NCBI RefSeq assembly: GCF_051960575.1
Contig: NZ_JBQCEE010000401.1
Location: forward strand, 1 to 5,361
Reading direction: 5' to 3'
DNA from: JBQCEE01 sp051960575
GTDB taxonomy: Bacteria > Actinomycetota > Actinomycetes > Mycobacteriales > Jatrophihabitantaceae
DNA length: 5,361 nt
This document shows positions 1 to 4,893 of the stretch, one piece after another. Below the pieces are notes generated by a model that worked only from the letters and a program-made list of their open reading frames with translations, did not search any database and was not told the DNA's origin. The translations under genes were made by a program, and so were the position numbers. Position 1 is the first letter of the stretch. Each line of letters begins with the position of its first letter.

Positions 1-696
1 GGGGGGGCGGCGGGGGGGCGATTTCTCGAGGCGCTGGTTAGGGACTGGGCCTACGACATCGCCTACTGGGTGCACGACGTCGTGGAGGGCGTGCACGGCG
101 GGCTGATCCGGCTCGGCACGGTCGACGACGCGGCGCGCGAGGTGCTGTGCACGATCGCGGCCGCCCAGTACTCACCGCTGTCGGCCGAGCAGCTGGCACC
201 CGTGCTCGACGAGCTGCTCGACCTGCCGACGCTGCGCGACCTCGCCGAGTACGACGGCAGCCACCGGGCGCAGGCGGCGGCGAAGCGGGCGACGTCGGAG
301 CTCACCGGGCGCTTCGCCGGGGCGGCGGTCGCGGCCACGCGGGCCGCGCACGGTGGTGGGCCGCTCGCCCGGTACGACGCCGACCTGGTCGTACCCGCCG
401 GCATCGCCGCCGAGTGCGCGCTGCTCAAGGCGATCGCGGTGCACTACGTGATGCGCCGGCCCGTTGCGTCCGAGCGGCAGGGCGAGCAGCGGGCGCTGCT
501 CACCGAGCTGGTCGAGCTCATCCGTGCCGGCGCCCCGGGCACGCTCGACCGCTCGCTGCACCGCGCCTGGCACGCGTCCGGCTCGGACGCGGAACGGTTG
601 CGCGTCGTCGTCGACCAGGTCGCCCAGCTCACCGATTCGTCCGCCGTCGCCCGGCACGCCCGCCTCACCGCCGCCGCCCCCGTCCACATCGTCTGA
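1..696 (+). CDS. dgt: Deoxyguanosinetriphosphate triphosphohydrolase-like protein (dGTPase), 3' part
   Basis: C-terminal 231 codons of a Dgt-type HD-domain dNTPase, open from the left edge to TGA; the N-terminal HD metal site lies outside the window. Family knowledge: Dgt hydrolyses dGTP (often other dNTPs) to deoxynucleoside and triphosphate in the cytosol, adjusting dNTP pools. Seen here: the opening residues match the conserved family block around LEAxVxDWxxDIAYxVHD, including the Asp encoded at 55-57, the expected last metal ligand. The rest is helical, with the typical C-terminal pattern (a YDADLVVP stretch, then AECALLKAIAVHYVM). The first in-frame GTG (position 70) is only an internal Val, because homology begins before it. 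dgt next to dnaG is a familiar actinobacterial order, although here two opposite-strand genes lie between them. Several residues in the first 35 codons differ from the family consensus and may be base-call errors near a contig end. Confidence 0.88.
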   Translation, partial: GGAAGGRFLEALVRDWAYDIAYWVHDVVEGVHGGLIRLGTVDDAAREVLCTIAAAQYSPLSAEQLAPVLDELLDLPTLRDLAEYDGSHRAQAAAKRATSELTGRFAGAAVAATRAAHGGGPLARYDADLVVPAGIAAECALLKAIAVHYVMRRPVASERQGEQRALLTELVELIRAGAPGTLDRSLHRAWHASGSDAERLRVVVDQVAQLTDSSAVARHARLTAAAPVHIV

Positions 697-726
697 GCGT
701 CGTCCCGCGGCGGCTGCTGCCCGCAT

Positions 727-785
727 GCGTGGCGACGCTGCTGGGGTTGGTACGGCGTGTCGCCCCGCAGCGTCGCCACACACGC
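727..785. terminator. Large hairpin between convergent genes, probable bidirectional terminator
   Basis: A perfect 12-bp stem (730-741 with 767-778) continues, after one bulged T at 742, into GGGG (743-746) paired with CCCC (763-766), closing a 16-nt loop. With a small right-hand bulge, GCGT 727-730 can instead pair with ACGC 782-785 and lengthen the base. It lies in the 101-bp gap between the dgt stop and the ychJ-like stop, so both transcripts would run into it. No clear T-run follows on either strand, as is common for terminators in GC-rich actinobacteria. That function is inferred from position and shape. Confidence 0.6.
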
Positions 786-797
786 GAGGCGACCGGG

Positions 798-1181
798 TCA
801 GCGGGGGAGGGCGGCGACGTAGCGCCACGCGCCGTCGTCGCGGACGAAGCTGCTGCGCTCGTGCAGCACGCCGTCGGCGCCGTGCTGGCGGTAGTGCGCG
901 CGGAACTCGACGACCCCGGCGCTGTCGTCCGGGCCCCCGCGACGTTCGGCGAGGATCTCCAGCCGCGTCCAGCGCTGCGCGGGGTCGAGTTCGATCGAGG
1001 CCGGACGAGTGGTCGGGTGCCAGCTGGCGACCAGGTACGCGACGTCGCCGACGGCGAAGGCCGAGTAGCGCGACCGCATCAGCTCGCCCGCGGTCGCCGC
1101 GCGACGGGTGCCGGCGTGCAGCGGGCCGCAGCACTCGGCGTAGGCGCCGCCGGTGCCGCAGGGGCAGGTGGACGCGGCCAC
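798..1181 (-). CDS. YchJ-family (UPF0225) SEC-C motif protein
   Basis: A 127-aa cytosolic protein. The N-terminus carries a SEC-C zinc-binding motif (C6-P-C8-G ... C17-C18-G), followed by the family signature LMRSRYSAFAVGDVAYL and a WHP motif, then an NTF2-like alpha/beta domain ending in FVRDDGAWRYV. This domain order and length match the short actinobacterial YchJ proteins; the E. coli member is slightly longer. No biochemical role is established for the family; the SEC-C motif, known from the SecA tail, suggests metal binding and protein contact. The GTG start directly follows the TGA of the upstream lipoprotein gene (zero spacer) and has no good Shine-Dalgarno, so translation is probably coupled to that gene. 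The family assignment is firm; function is unknown. Confidence 0.88.
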   Translation of the reverse strand: MAASTCPCGTGGAYAECCGPLHAGTRRAATAGELMRSRYSAFAVGDVAYLVASWHPTTRPASIELDPAQRWTRLEILAERRGGPDDSAGVVEFRAHYRQHGADGVLHERSSFVRDDGAWRYVAALPR

Positions 1182-1808
1182 TCAGCTGCTCGGCGAGGAC
1201 ACCGGCGTGGTGTTCGCGACCTGCAGCGTCTCGCCGTTCTTCGTCGTCGCCGCGTGCACGTAGAGCGTGTAGTAGTCGTAGTCCTGCGCGCAGTCGAAGG
1301 GCAGCGTGGTCGAGCCGTTCGCCGGCAGCGCCGGGCTCGACCCCTGGCCGTCGCTGCCACCGATCGCGACCGCCGACTCGACGATGTAGGCGGTCGTCGC
1401 GCCTCCGCCCGAGGTCCAGCTCAGGCTGACCGTCCCGTGCGTGTCGCTGCGGTCGGTGCAGTGCGGGGTGCCGGTGAAGCTGGTGATGACCGCGTTGTCG
1501 GCCGTCGGCGCGCTCGACGACGCCGAGGTGGACGGGTGTCCTGACCCGCCGGTGTGCCCGCCGCCGGTCGTCGTGCCCCCGCCATTGCCTCCGCCGCCGG
1601 TGCTCGTCCCGCCACTGGTGCCGCCGCCGGTGGTGTCGGACGACGGCGCAGAGGACGGCAGCGAGGACGGCGCCGACGATGGTGCGGACGACCGCGCCGA
1701 GCTCGCCGGCAGTGAAGAGGCACCCGATCCGGTGCCCGAGGTCGTCGACGAGCACGCGGCGAGCACGACGGCGGCGGCCGCGAGAGCGGGCACGAGCGGG
1801 ATATGCAT
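1182..1808 (-). CDS. Putative secreted lipoprotein with Ser/Gly-rich linker and Ig/FnIII-like domain
   Basis: A 208-aa protein. Residues 1-19 form a lipoprotein signal peptide with lipobox V-L-A-A-C19, so the mature protein should be diacylated on Cys19 and anchored outside the cytoplasmic membrane. Residues 20-58 are Ser/Ala/Pro-rich with a tandem four-residue APSS-type repeat. Residues 59-92 are almost all Gly, Thr and Ser, probably an extended spacer across the wall. Residues 105-200 alternate hydrophobic residues like a beta-sandwich of the Ig/fibronectin III kind (ITSFTGTPHC, VSLSW, LPANGSTTLPF, YYTLYVHA), with C117 and C173 placed to form a disulfide. No ligand or enzymatic motif is seen. 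The ATG is the first possible start, because an in-frame TAG sits four codons upstream. The signal peptide n-region (MHIP) has no Lys or Arg, which is unusual. It is the first gene of a two-gene unit with the ychJ-like gene. Confidence 0.82.
   Translation of the reverse strand: MHIPLVPALAAAAVVLAACSSTTSGTGSGASSLPASSARSSAPSSAPSSLPSSAPSSDTTGGGTSGGTSTGGGGNGGGTTTGGGHTGGSGHPSTSASSSAPTADNAVITSFTGTPHCTDRSDTHGTVSLSWTSGGGATTAYIVESAVAIGGSDGQGSSPALPANGSTTLPFDCAQDYDYYTLYVHAATTKNGETLQVANTTPVSSPSS
1642..1689. repeat. Four tandem imperfect 12-bp repeats in the lipoprotein linker
   Basis: Four consecutive 12-bp units of the form GACGGCGCAGAG (second GACGGCAGCGAG, third GACGGCGCCGAC, fourth GATGGTGCGGAC) encode on the minus strand a repeated Ser-Ser-Ala/Leu-Pro unit of the lipoprotein spacer. 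The units are in frame, so copy-number change by slippage would lengthen or shorten the linker without a frameshift. They have diverged by several substitutions, which argues against very recent expansion. Confidence 0.6.
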
Positions 1809-1820
1809 GCGGGCACCCTA
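1809..1820 (-). promoter_or_regulatory. Candidate leaderless promoter (-10 TAGGGT) of the lipoprotein gene
   Basis: On the minus strand TAGGGT (1820 to 1815) matches the actinobacterial SigA -10 consensus TANNNT and is followed by exactly 6 nt and then the ATG. A transcript starting about 7 nt after the box would begin at or next to the start codon. No Shine-Dalgarno is present. The box overlaps a 6-bp inverted repeat (GCGGGC 1809-1814 and GCCCGC 1822-1827). No convincing -35 element was found. Confidence 0.55.
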
Positions 1821-1844
1821 AGCCCGCCCGGGGACGCGTGACCC

Positions 1845-1860
1845 TGACGAAACGATGACG
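1845..1860. repeat. TGACG direct repeat in the divergent intergenic region
   Basis: TGACG occurs at 1845-1849 and 1856-1860, an 11-bp periodicity (about one helical turn), between the two divergent promoters. The spacing would suit a regulator binding one DNA face. Two 5-bp copies can arise by chance, so this is only a candidate operator. Confidence 0.25.
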
Positions 1861-1916
1861 CCCGGTCGTCCATGCGTTCGTCCCCAGCGCCGGGCACGGT
1901 TGTCGGTGGGCGCGCA

Positions 1917-1928
1917 TAGACTCACGGC
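1917..1928 (+). promoter_or_regulatory. Candidate leaderless promoter (-10 TAGACT) of dnaG
   Basis: TAGACT (1917-1922) fits the TANNNT -10 consensus and ends 6 nt before the dnaG GTG, the geometry known for leaderless mRNAs in mycobacteria and streptomycetes. The bases before the GTG (ACTCACGGC) hold no Shine-Dalgarno. A TTGTCG at 1900-1905 resembles a -35 but is only 11 bp from the box, too close to pair with it. The promoter faces away from that of the lipoprotein gene. Confidence 0.55.
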
Positions 1929-3812
1929 GTGCCAGGCCGGATCCGCGACGAGGACATCGCCCTGGTGCGCGACAAGTCGGCCATCGCCGATGTCATCGGC
2001 GAGTACGTGCAGCTGCGCAGCGCCGGCGGCGGCAACCTCAAGGGGCTGTGCCCCTTCCACGAGGAGAAGTCCCCCTCGTTCAACGTCACGCCGTCCAGAA
2101 ATTTGTGGCATTGCTTCGGTTGCCAGATGGGCGGCGATGTCATCCGCTTCGTCCAGAACATCGAACATGTCGACTTCAGCGAGGCGGTCGAGCGGCTCGC
2201 CAACCGGGTCGGCATCCAGCTGCGGTACGAGGAGGGCACGCAGCGCGGGCCGGCGCGGCCCGCGGGGCAGCGGCAGCGGCTCGTCGACGCGCACGCCGAG
2301 GCGCAGCGCTTCTACGCCGAGCAGCTGCGCAGCACCGACGAGGCGCGGGCGGCGCGCGAGTTCCTGGCACAGCGCGGCTTCGACCAGTCGGTCGCCGAGC
2401 ACTTCGGCTGCGGCTTCGCGCCGTCGGGGTGGGATGCCCTCACCCGGCACCTGCTGGCCAAGGGGTTCACGCCGGCCGAGCTGACCCTCGGCGGGCTGTC
2501 GCGCGAGTCCGGCCGCGGCTCGCTCATCGACCGCTTCCACCGCCGGCTGCTCTGGCCGATCCGCGACGTCGGTGGCGACGTCGTCGGCTTCGGTGCCCGG
2601 CGGCTGTTCGACGACGACCGCATCGAGGCGAAGTACCTCAACACCCCCGAGACGCCGATCTACAAGAAGTCGACGCTGCTCTACGGCGTCGACCTCGCCA
2701 AGCGCGAGATCGCCAAGCAGCACCGGGCGGTGATCGTCGAGGGCTACACCGACGTCATGGCCTGCCACCTCGCCGGCGTCACCACCGCGGTCGCCACCTG
2801 CGGCACCGCGTTCGGCGCCGAGCACGTGCAGGTGCTGCGGCGGCTGCTGATGGACTCCGACACCTTCACCGGCCGGGTGATCTTCACCTTCGACGGCGAC
2901 GCCGCCGGCATGAAGGCGGCCGAGCGGGCCTTCGGCGACGACCAGAAGTTCATGGCGCAGACCTTCGTCGCCGTCGAGCCGCACGGTCTCGACCCGTGCG
3001 AGCTGCGGCAGCAGTCGGGCGACGTCGCCGTGCTCGACCTCGTGGCCGGCGCGATCCCGCTCGTCGAGTTCGTGCTGCGCACCAATGTCGCCCGGTTCGA
3101 CCTCGACACCGCCGAGGGGCGCACCGCCGCGCTCGACAGGGGCATCCCGCTGGTGGCCGAGATCAAGGACTTCGGCCTGCGCGACGAGTACGCCCGCAAG
3201 CTCGCCGGCCTCGTCGGGCTCGACGACCCGATGCGCGTCGTCGCGCGGGTGCGCGGCTTCGTCAAGGGCGGCGAGAAGCGGGCGGCCGAGCAGGCGCCGC
3301 CGCCGGTGACCAGGGCGGCGTCCGCCCCGGTCGACGAGGCGGTGGCGAAGGTCGAGCGCGAGGTGCTGAAGATCGCGCTGCAGTCGCCTGGACTGGCCGG
3401 GGCGGAGTTCGAATCGCTGACGCCGACCGCGTTCCACGTCGCCGGGTACCAGGAGGTGCGGCGCGCGATCGACGCCGCGGGCGGTGTCAACGCCGGGCTC
3501 AGCGGCGCCGCGTGGGTCGAGGCGGTCGCCGCCCAGCTCTCCGACGAGCGGATCAAGGGCGGCGTGCACGCGCTCGCGGTCGAGCCGCTGCGTGCGTCGT
3601 CCGACCCCGACGCCCGCGCGGCCTACGCACAGATGGTGATCGCCCGGCTGCTCGAGATCGCGAGCGGGCGCGAGATCGCCACGATCAAGTCGAAGCTGCA
3701 GCGGATGAACCCGATCGAGCAGCCGGACGAGCACGCGCGGCTGTTCGGCGAACTCATCGCCCTCGAGAGCTACCGGCGCAGCATGCGCGAGCGGGCGCTC
3801 GGCGCGGTCTGA
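1929..3812 (+). CDS. dnaG: DNA primase DnaG
   Basis: A complete 627-aa bacterial primase, the usual length. It makes the RNA primers for Okazaki fragments and for leading-strand start and restart, working with the replicative helicase DnaB at the fork. Seen here: an N-terminal CHC2 zinc finger with ligands C41, H44, C62 and C65 (GLCPFHEEKSPSF, then WHCFGC); the RNA polymerase core with the conserved block FGARRLFDDDRIEAKYLNTP followed by YKKSTLLYG; and the TOPRIM catalytic site with E271 (VEGYTD, 271-275) and the metal-binding pair D322 and D324 (FDGDAAG). Residues from about 450 to 627 form the helical C-terminal domain expected to bind DnaB. The GTG start fits the family N-terminus (RIRDEDIALVRDKSAIADVI) and is placed for leaderless translation. 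The stop overlaps the next gene by one base. Confidence 0.98.
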   Translation: MPGRIRDEDIALVRDKSAIADVIGEYVQLRSAGGGNLKGLCPFHEEKSPSFNVTPSRNLWHCFGCQMGGDVIRFVQNIEHVDFSEAVERLANRVGIQLRYEEGTQRGPARPAGQRQRLVDAHAEAQRFYAEQLRSTDEARAAREFLAQRGFDQSVAEHFGCGFAPSGWDALTRHLLAKGFTPAELTLGGLSRESGRGSLIDRFHRRLLWPIRDVGGDVVGFGARRLFDDDRIEAKYLNTPETPIYKKSTLLYGVDLAKREIAKQHRAVIVEGYTDVMACHLAGVTTAVATCGTAFGAEHVQVLRRLLMDSDTFTGRVIFTFDGDAAGMKAAERAFGDDQKFMAQTFVAVEPHGLDPCELRQQSGDVAVLDLVAGAIPLVEFVLRTNVARFDLDTAEGRTAALDRGIPLVAEIKDFGLRDEYARKLAGLVGLDDPMRVVARVRGFVKGGEKRAAEQAPPPVTRAASAPVDEAVAKVEREVLKIALQSPGLAGAEFESLTPTAFHVAGYQEVRRAIDAAGGVNAGLSGAAWVEAVAAQLSDERIKGGVHALAVEPLRASSDPDARAAYAQMVIARLLEIASGREIATIKSKLQRMNPIEQPDEHARLFGELIALESYRRSMRERALGAV

Positions 3813-4327
3813 TGCGGCTGCGGCGCGAACGTCCGCCGGCCGCCGCGCTGGCCGTGCTGGACGCGGGGGAGCGGGTGGTGTCGTGGGCCGACACCGACGA
3901 GGGCACCGTCGTGCTCGTGACGCCACGCGGGGTCTGGTGGCCCGACGCCGGCTCGAATCGCCTCATCGGCTGGCAGCACATCTCGAAGGCCGTCTGGCAG
4001 GACGGCGCGTTGACGATCACCGAGGGCGACGTGGACGAGGGGATCATCCGCGACCGCGCCCCGGTGTCCGTCCGGCTCGCCGTCCCCCGTGACCTGCCGC
4101 CGGCGATACGCAAGCGCGTCCAGCTCAACGTCGTGAGCACCGAGGTCGCGACGATCGCGCCGCTCGGGTCGGCACGCTTCGTCGCCCGTCATCTGCCCGG
4201 ACGCGACGGGGTCGTGTGGTGGGCCCGGTTCGAGCCGGGCACGCCCGACACCCCGGCCACCCGGGCGTCCGTGCGCGCGCGACTGGCCCAGTTGGACGAG
4301 CAGTGGCGGGCGGCGCAGACCCCCTGA
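3812..4327 (+). CDS. Conserved-looking protein of unknown function, coupled to dnaG
   Basis: A 171-aa protein I cannot assign to a named family. The ATG shares its A with the dnaG TGA (TGATG) and there is no strong Shine-Dalgarno, so translation is most likely coupled to dnaG and the product made alongside the primase. No signal peptide, membrane segment or cysteine is seen; it should be cytosolic. Residues about 20-70 alternate hydrophobic and polar residues with several Trp (ERVVSWADTDEGTVVLVTP, then GVWWPD and LIGWQHISKAVW), a pattern reminiscent of bacterial PH-like beta-barrel domains. Residues about 94-145 include DLPPAIRKRVQLNVV and a Trp-rich WWARFEPG strand, and the last 25 residues look helical. 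The PH-like idea is inference from pattern only. The starting codon is chosen because no homology-like sequence in this frame is expected inside dnaG. Confidence 0.85.
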   Translation: MRLRRERPPAAALAVLDAGERVVSWADTDEGTVVLVTPRGVWWPDAGSNRLIGWQHISKAVWQDGALTITEGDVDEGIIRDRAPVSVRLAVPRDLPPAIRKRVQLNVVSTEVATIAPLGSARFVARHLPGRDGVVWWARFEPGTPDTPATRASVRARLAQLDEQWRAAQTP

Positions 4328-4345
4328 CCGGCGCGGCCGCGACCG

Positions 4346-4582
4346 TCAGGCGCGGTGGTGGCCGTTGACGCCGTTCGTCGAATTGATCTGGTCGTCGATC
4401 AGCCCGCGCGCCTGCTGCTTGAGCTCGTCGAGCTGTGCGTGCATCACGCCCGCGGTCGCCTGCACCGTCTGGCTGCCGGCCACCCGCCGGGCCAGCGCGA
4501 CGATCTGGTCGTAGCGCTCGCGTCCGGCCTTCGCGCCGAGCACGTAGCCCACCGCCCCGCCGACGAGCAACGACAGCTTCAT
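4346..4582 (-). CDS. Small YtxH-like membrane-associated protein
   Basis: A 78-aa protein. Residues about 3-18 (LSLLVGGAVGYVLGAKAG) form one hydrophobic, Gly-rich segment with GxxxG-type spacing, followed by the basic turn GRERYDQI and an amphipathic helix to about residue 65, then a polar Asn/Gly/His tail. The GYVLGAKAGRERYDQI stretch is typical of small actinobacterial proteins annotated as YtxH domain-containing, whose role is not established. Topology is probably a single membrane helix with the charged helix in the cytosol. An excellent AGGAGG (4589-4594) ends 6 nt before the ATG. It converges on the gene downstream of dnaG with only 18 bp between stops; the short palindrome CGCGGCCGCG there is too small for a convincing terminator. 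Confidence 0.82.
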   Translation of the reverse strand: MKLSLLVGGAVGYVLGAKAGRERYDQIVALARRVAGSQTVQATAGVMHAQLDELKQQARGLIDDQINSTNGVNGHHRA

Positions 4583-4588
4583 CCGGTT

Positions 4589-4615
4589 CCTCCTGCGTCC
4601 GCTGGCCTCACCGTA
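4589..4615 (-). promoter_or_regulatory. Promoter -10 and Shine-Dalgarno of the YtxH-like gene
   Basis: Minus-strand TACGGT (4615 to 4610) matches the TANNNT -10 consensus and would start transcription near 4603, giving a leader of about 20 nt. That leader contains a perfect AGGAGG (4594 to 4589) 6 nt from the ATG. This conventional layout contrasts with the leaderless starts elsewhere in the window. No clear -35 was found. Confidence 0.5.
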
Positions 4616-4650
4616 ACCCGTGCTGATCGTGGCGGCGGCCGTGGGTTACG
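4612..4650. repeat. 8-bp inverted repeat spanning divergent promoters
   Basis: CGTAACCC (4612-4619) and GGGTTACG (4643-4650) are perfect inverted copies separated by 23 bp. Each arm contributes the TACG part of a TANNNT box pointing outward: TACGGT leftward and TACGCT rightward. The symmetry may reflect two similar extended -10 elements, or a binding site shared by both promoters. Confidence 0.5.
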
Positions 4651-4652
4651 CT
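4647..4652 (+). promoter_or_regulatory. Candidate -10 box of tRNA-Asn
   Basis: TACGCT fits TANNNT and lies 30 nt before the mature tRNA 5' end, leaving a predicted leader of about 24 nt for RNase P to remove. The -35 region (around 4623-4629, CTGATCG) is a weak match to TTGACA. Confidence 0.45.
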
Positions 4653-4682
4653 TGTCCGGCTGCTCACGGGCAGCGCACGCAA

Positions 4683-4755
4683 TCCCCCGTAGCTCAATTG
4701 GCAGAGCATTCGACTGTTAATCGAAGGGTTACTGGTTCGAGTCCAGTCGGGGGAG
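4683..4755 (+). tRNA. tRNA-Asn (anticodon GTT)
   Basis: A complete 73-nt cloverleaf. The acceptor stem pairs TCCCCCG (4683-4689) with CGGGGGA (4748-4754), seven pairs, with discriminator G4755. The D stem is GCTC/GAGC around an AATTGGCA loop. The anticodon stem is TTCGA/TCGAA around CTGTTAA, with GTT at 4716-4718, which reads AAC and AAU. The variable loop is five bases, and the T arm is ACTGG/CCAGT around TTCGAGT. CCA is not encoded and must be added by the nucleotidyltransferase. No second copy of the tRNA 3' end occurs in the window, so there is no sign of an integrated element here. Confidence 0.98.
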
Positions 4756-4758
4756 CTG

Positions 4759-4783
4759 AGGCCCGGTTCTCCGGGCCTTCTTG
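4759..4783 (+). terminator. Intrinsic terminator after tRNA-Asn
   Basis: A perfect 8-bp stem, AGGCCCGG (4759-4766) with CCGGGCCT (4771-4778), closes a TTCT tetraloop and is followed by a short T-rich run (TTCTT region up to 4782). It begins three bases after the tRNA discriminator base. Confidence 0.88.
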
Positions 4784-4805
4784 CATTTCCGGGCGCGCCC
4801 GGCCG

Positions 4806-4811
4806 TAGGCT
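4806..4811 (+). promoter_or_regulatory. Candidate -10 (TAGGCT) for the leader ORF and Smr gene
   Basis: TAGGCT fits TANNNT and is 7 nt from the GTG at 4819, again the spacing of a leaderless start. A TTGCAT at 4781-4786, overlapping the end of the tRNA terminator, could be a -35 with a long 19-bp spacer. It is the only promoter-like sequence noted between the tRNA terminator and the Smr gene. Confidence 0.45.
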
Positions 4812-4818
4812 GCGACAC

Positions 4819-4893
4819 GTGCGCACGCCAGGGCAGCACGCCCGCCGCCCGGCCCGCCGGCCCCATGCCGCGGGCACCGGGCCGACGCCATGA
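4819..4893 (+). CDS. Putative 24-codon leaderless leader ORF upstream of the Smr gene
   Basis: GTG to TGA, 24 residues rich in Arg, Pro, Ala and Gly (starts V-R-T-P-G-Q-H-A-R-R-P, ends T-G-P-T-P). Its stop overlaps the next ATG as ATGA (4890-4893). The GTG lies 7 nt after a TAGGCT box and has no Shine-Dalgarno, so it could be translated leaderlessly, delivering ribosomes to the Smr start, which also lacks a Shine-Dalgarno. Arg-Arg-Pro occurs twice and the ORF ends in Pro just before the stop, features that can slow ribosomes. No family is recognised, and short ORFs arise readily in GC-rich DNA, so the evidence is positional only. Confidence 0.4.
   Translation: MRTPGQHARRPARRPHAAGTGPTP

Noticed and set aside
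147..1544. 465-codon and similar plus-strand frames over dgt and the minus-strand genes
   Set aside because: Arg/Ala-rich translations without motifs, overlapping genes with recognised families.
1441..1821. Plus-strand 126-codon Pro/Val-rich frame opposite the lipoprotein
   Set aside because: The Pro-rich stretch is just the complement of the Gly/Ser-rich linker. The minus-strand reading has a lipobox and a sensible C-terminal domain.
1900..1905. TTGTCG as the -35 box of dnaG
   Set aside because: It stands only 11 bp from the TAGACT box, far shorter than the usual 16-19 bp.
172..1917. 581-codon open frame on the minus strand
   Set aside because: It crosses dgt, the convergent gap and the two minus-strand genes in another frame. 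Its product is an Arg-rich shadow with no domain, typical of GC-rich DNA.
1818..3926. 702-codon open frame antisense to dnaG
   Set aside because: It covers a clear primase gene and has the Arg/Leu/Asp/Val composition of a complementary-frame shadow, with no signal of its own.
2048..4327. Single 759-codon plus-strand gene including the region after dnaG
   Set aside because: The first three quarters are an out-of-frame reading of dnaG. Only the part from the ATG at 3812 is protein-like, so the start was moved there.
4328..4345. Terminator between the gene after dnaG and the YtxH-like gene
   Set aside because: Only a 10-bp self-complementary CGCGGCCGCG with no room for a loop; not convincing as a terminator.
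4683..4755. tRNA-Asn as an attachment site for an integrated element
   Set aside because: No integrase gene and no repeat of the tRNA 3' end in the window; neighbouring genes look like ordinary chromosome genes.
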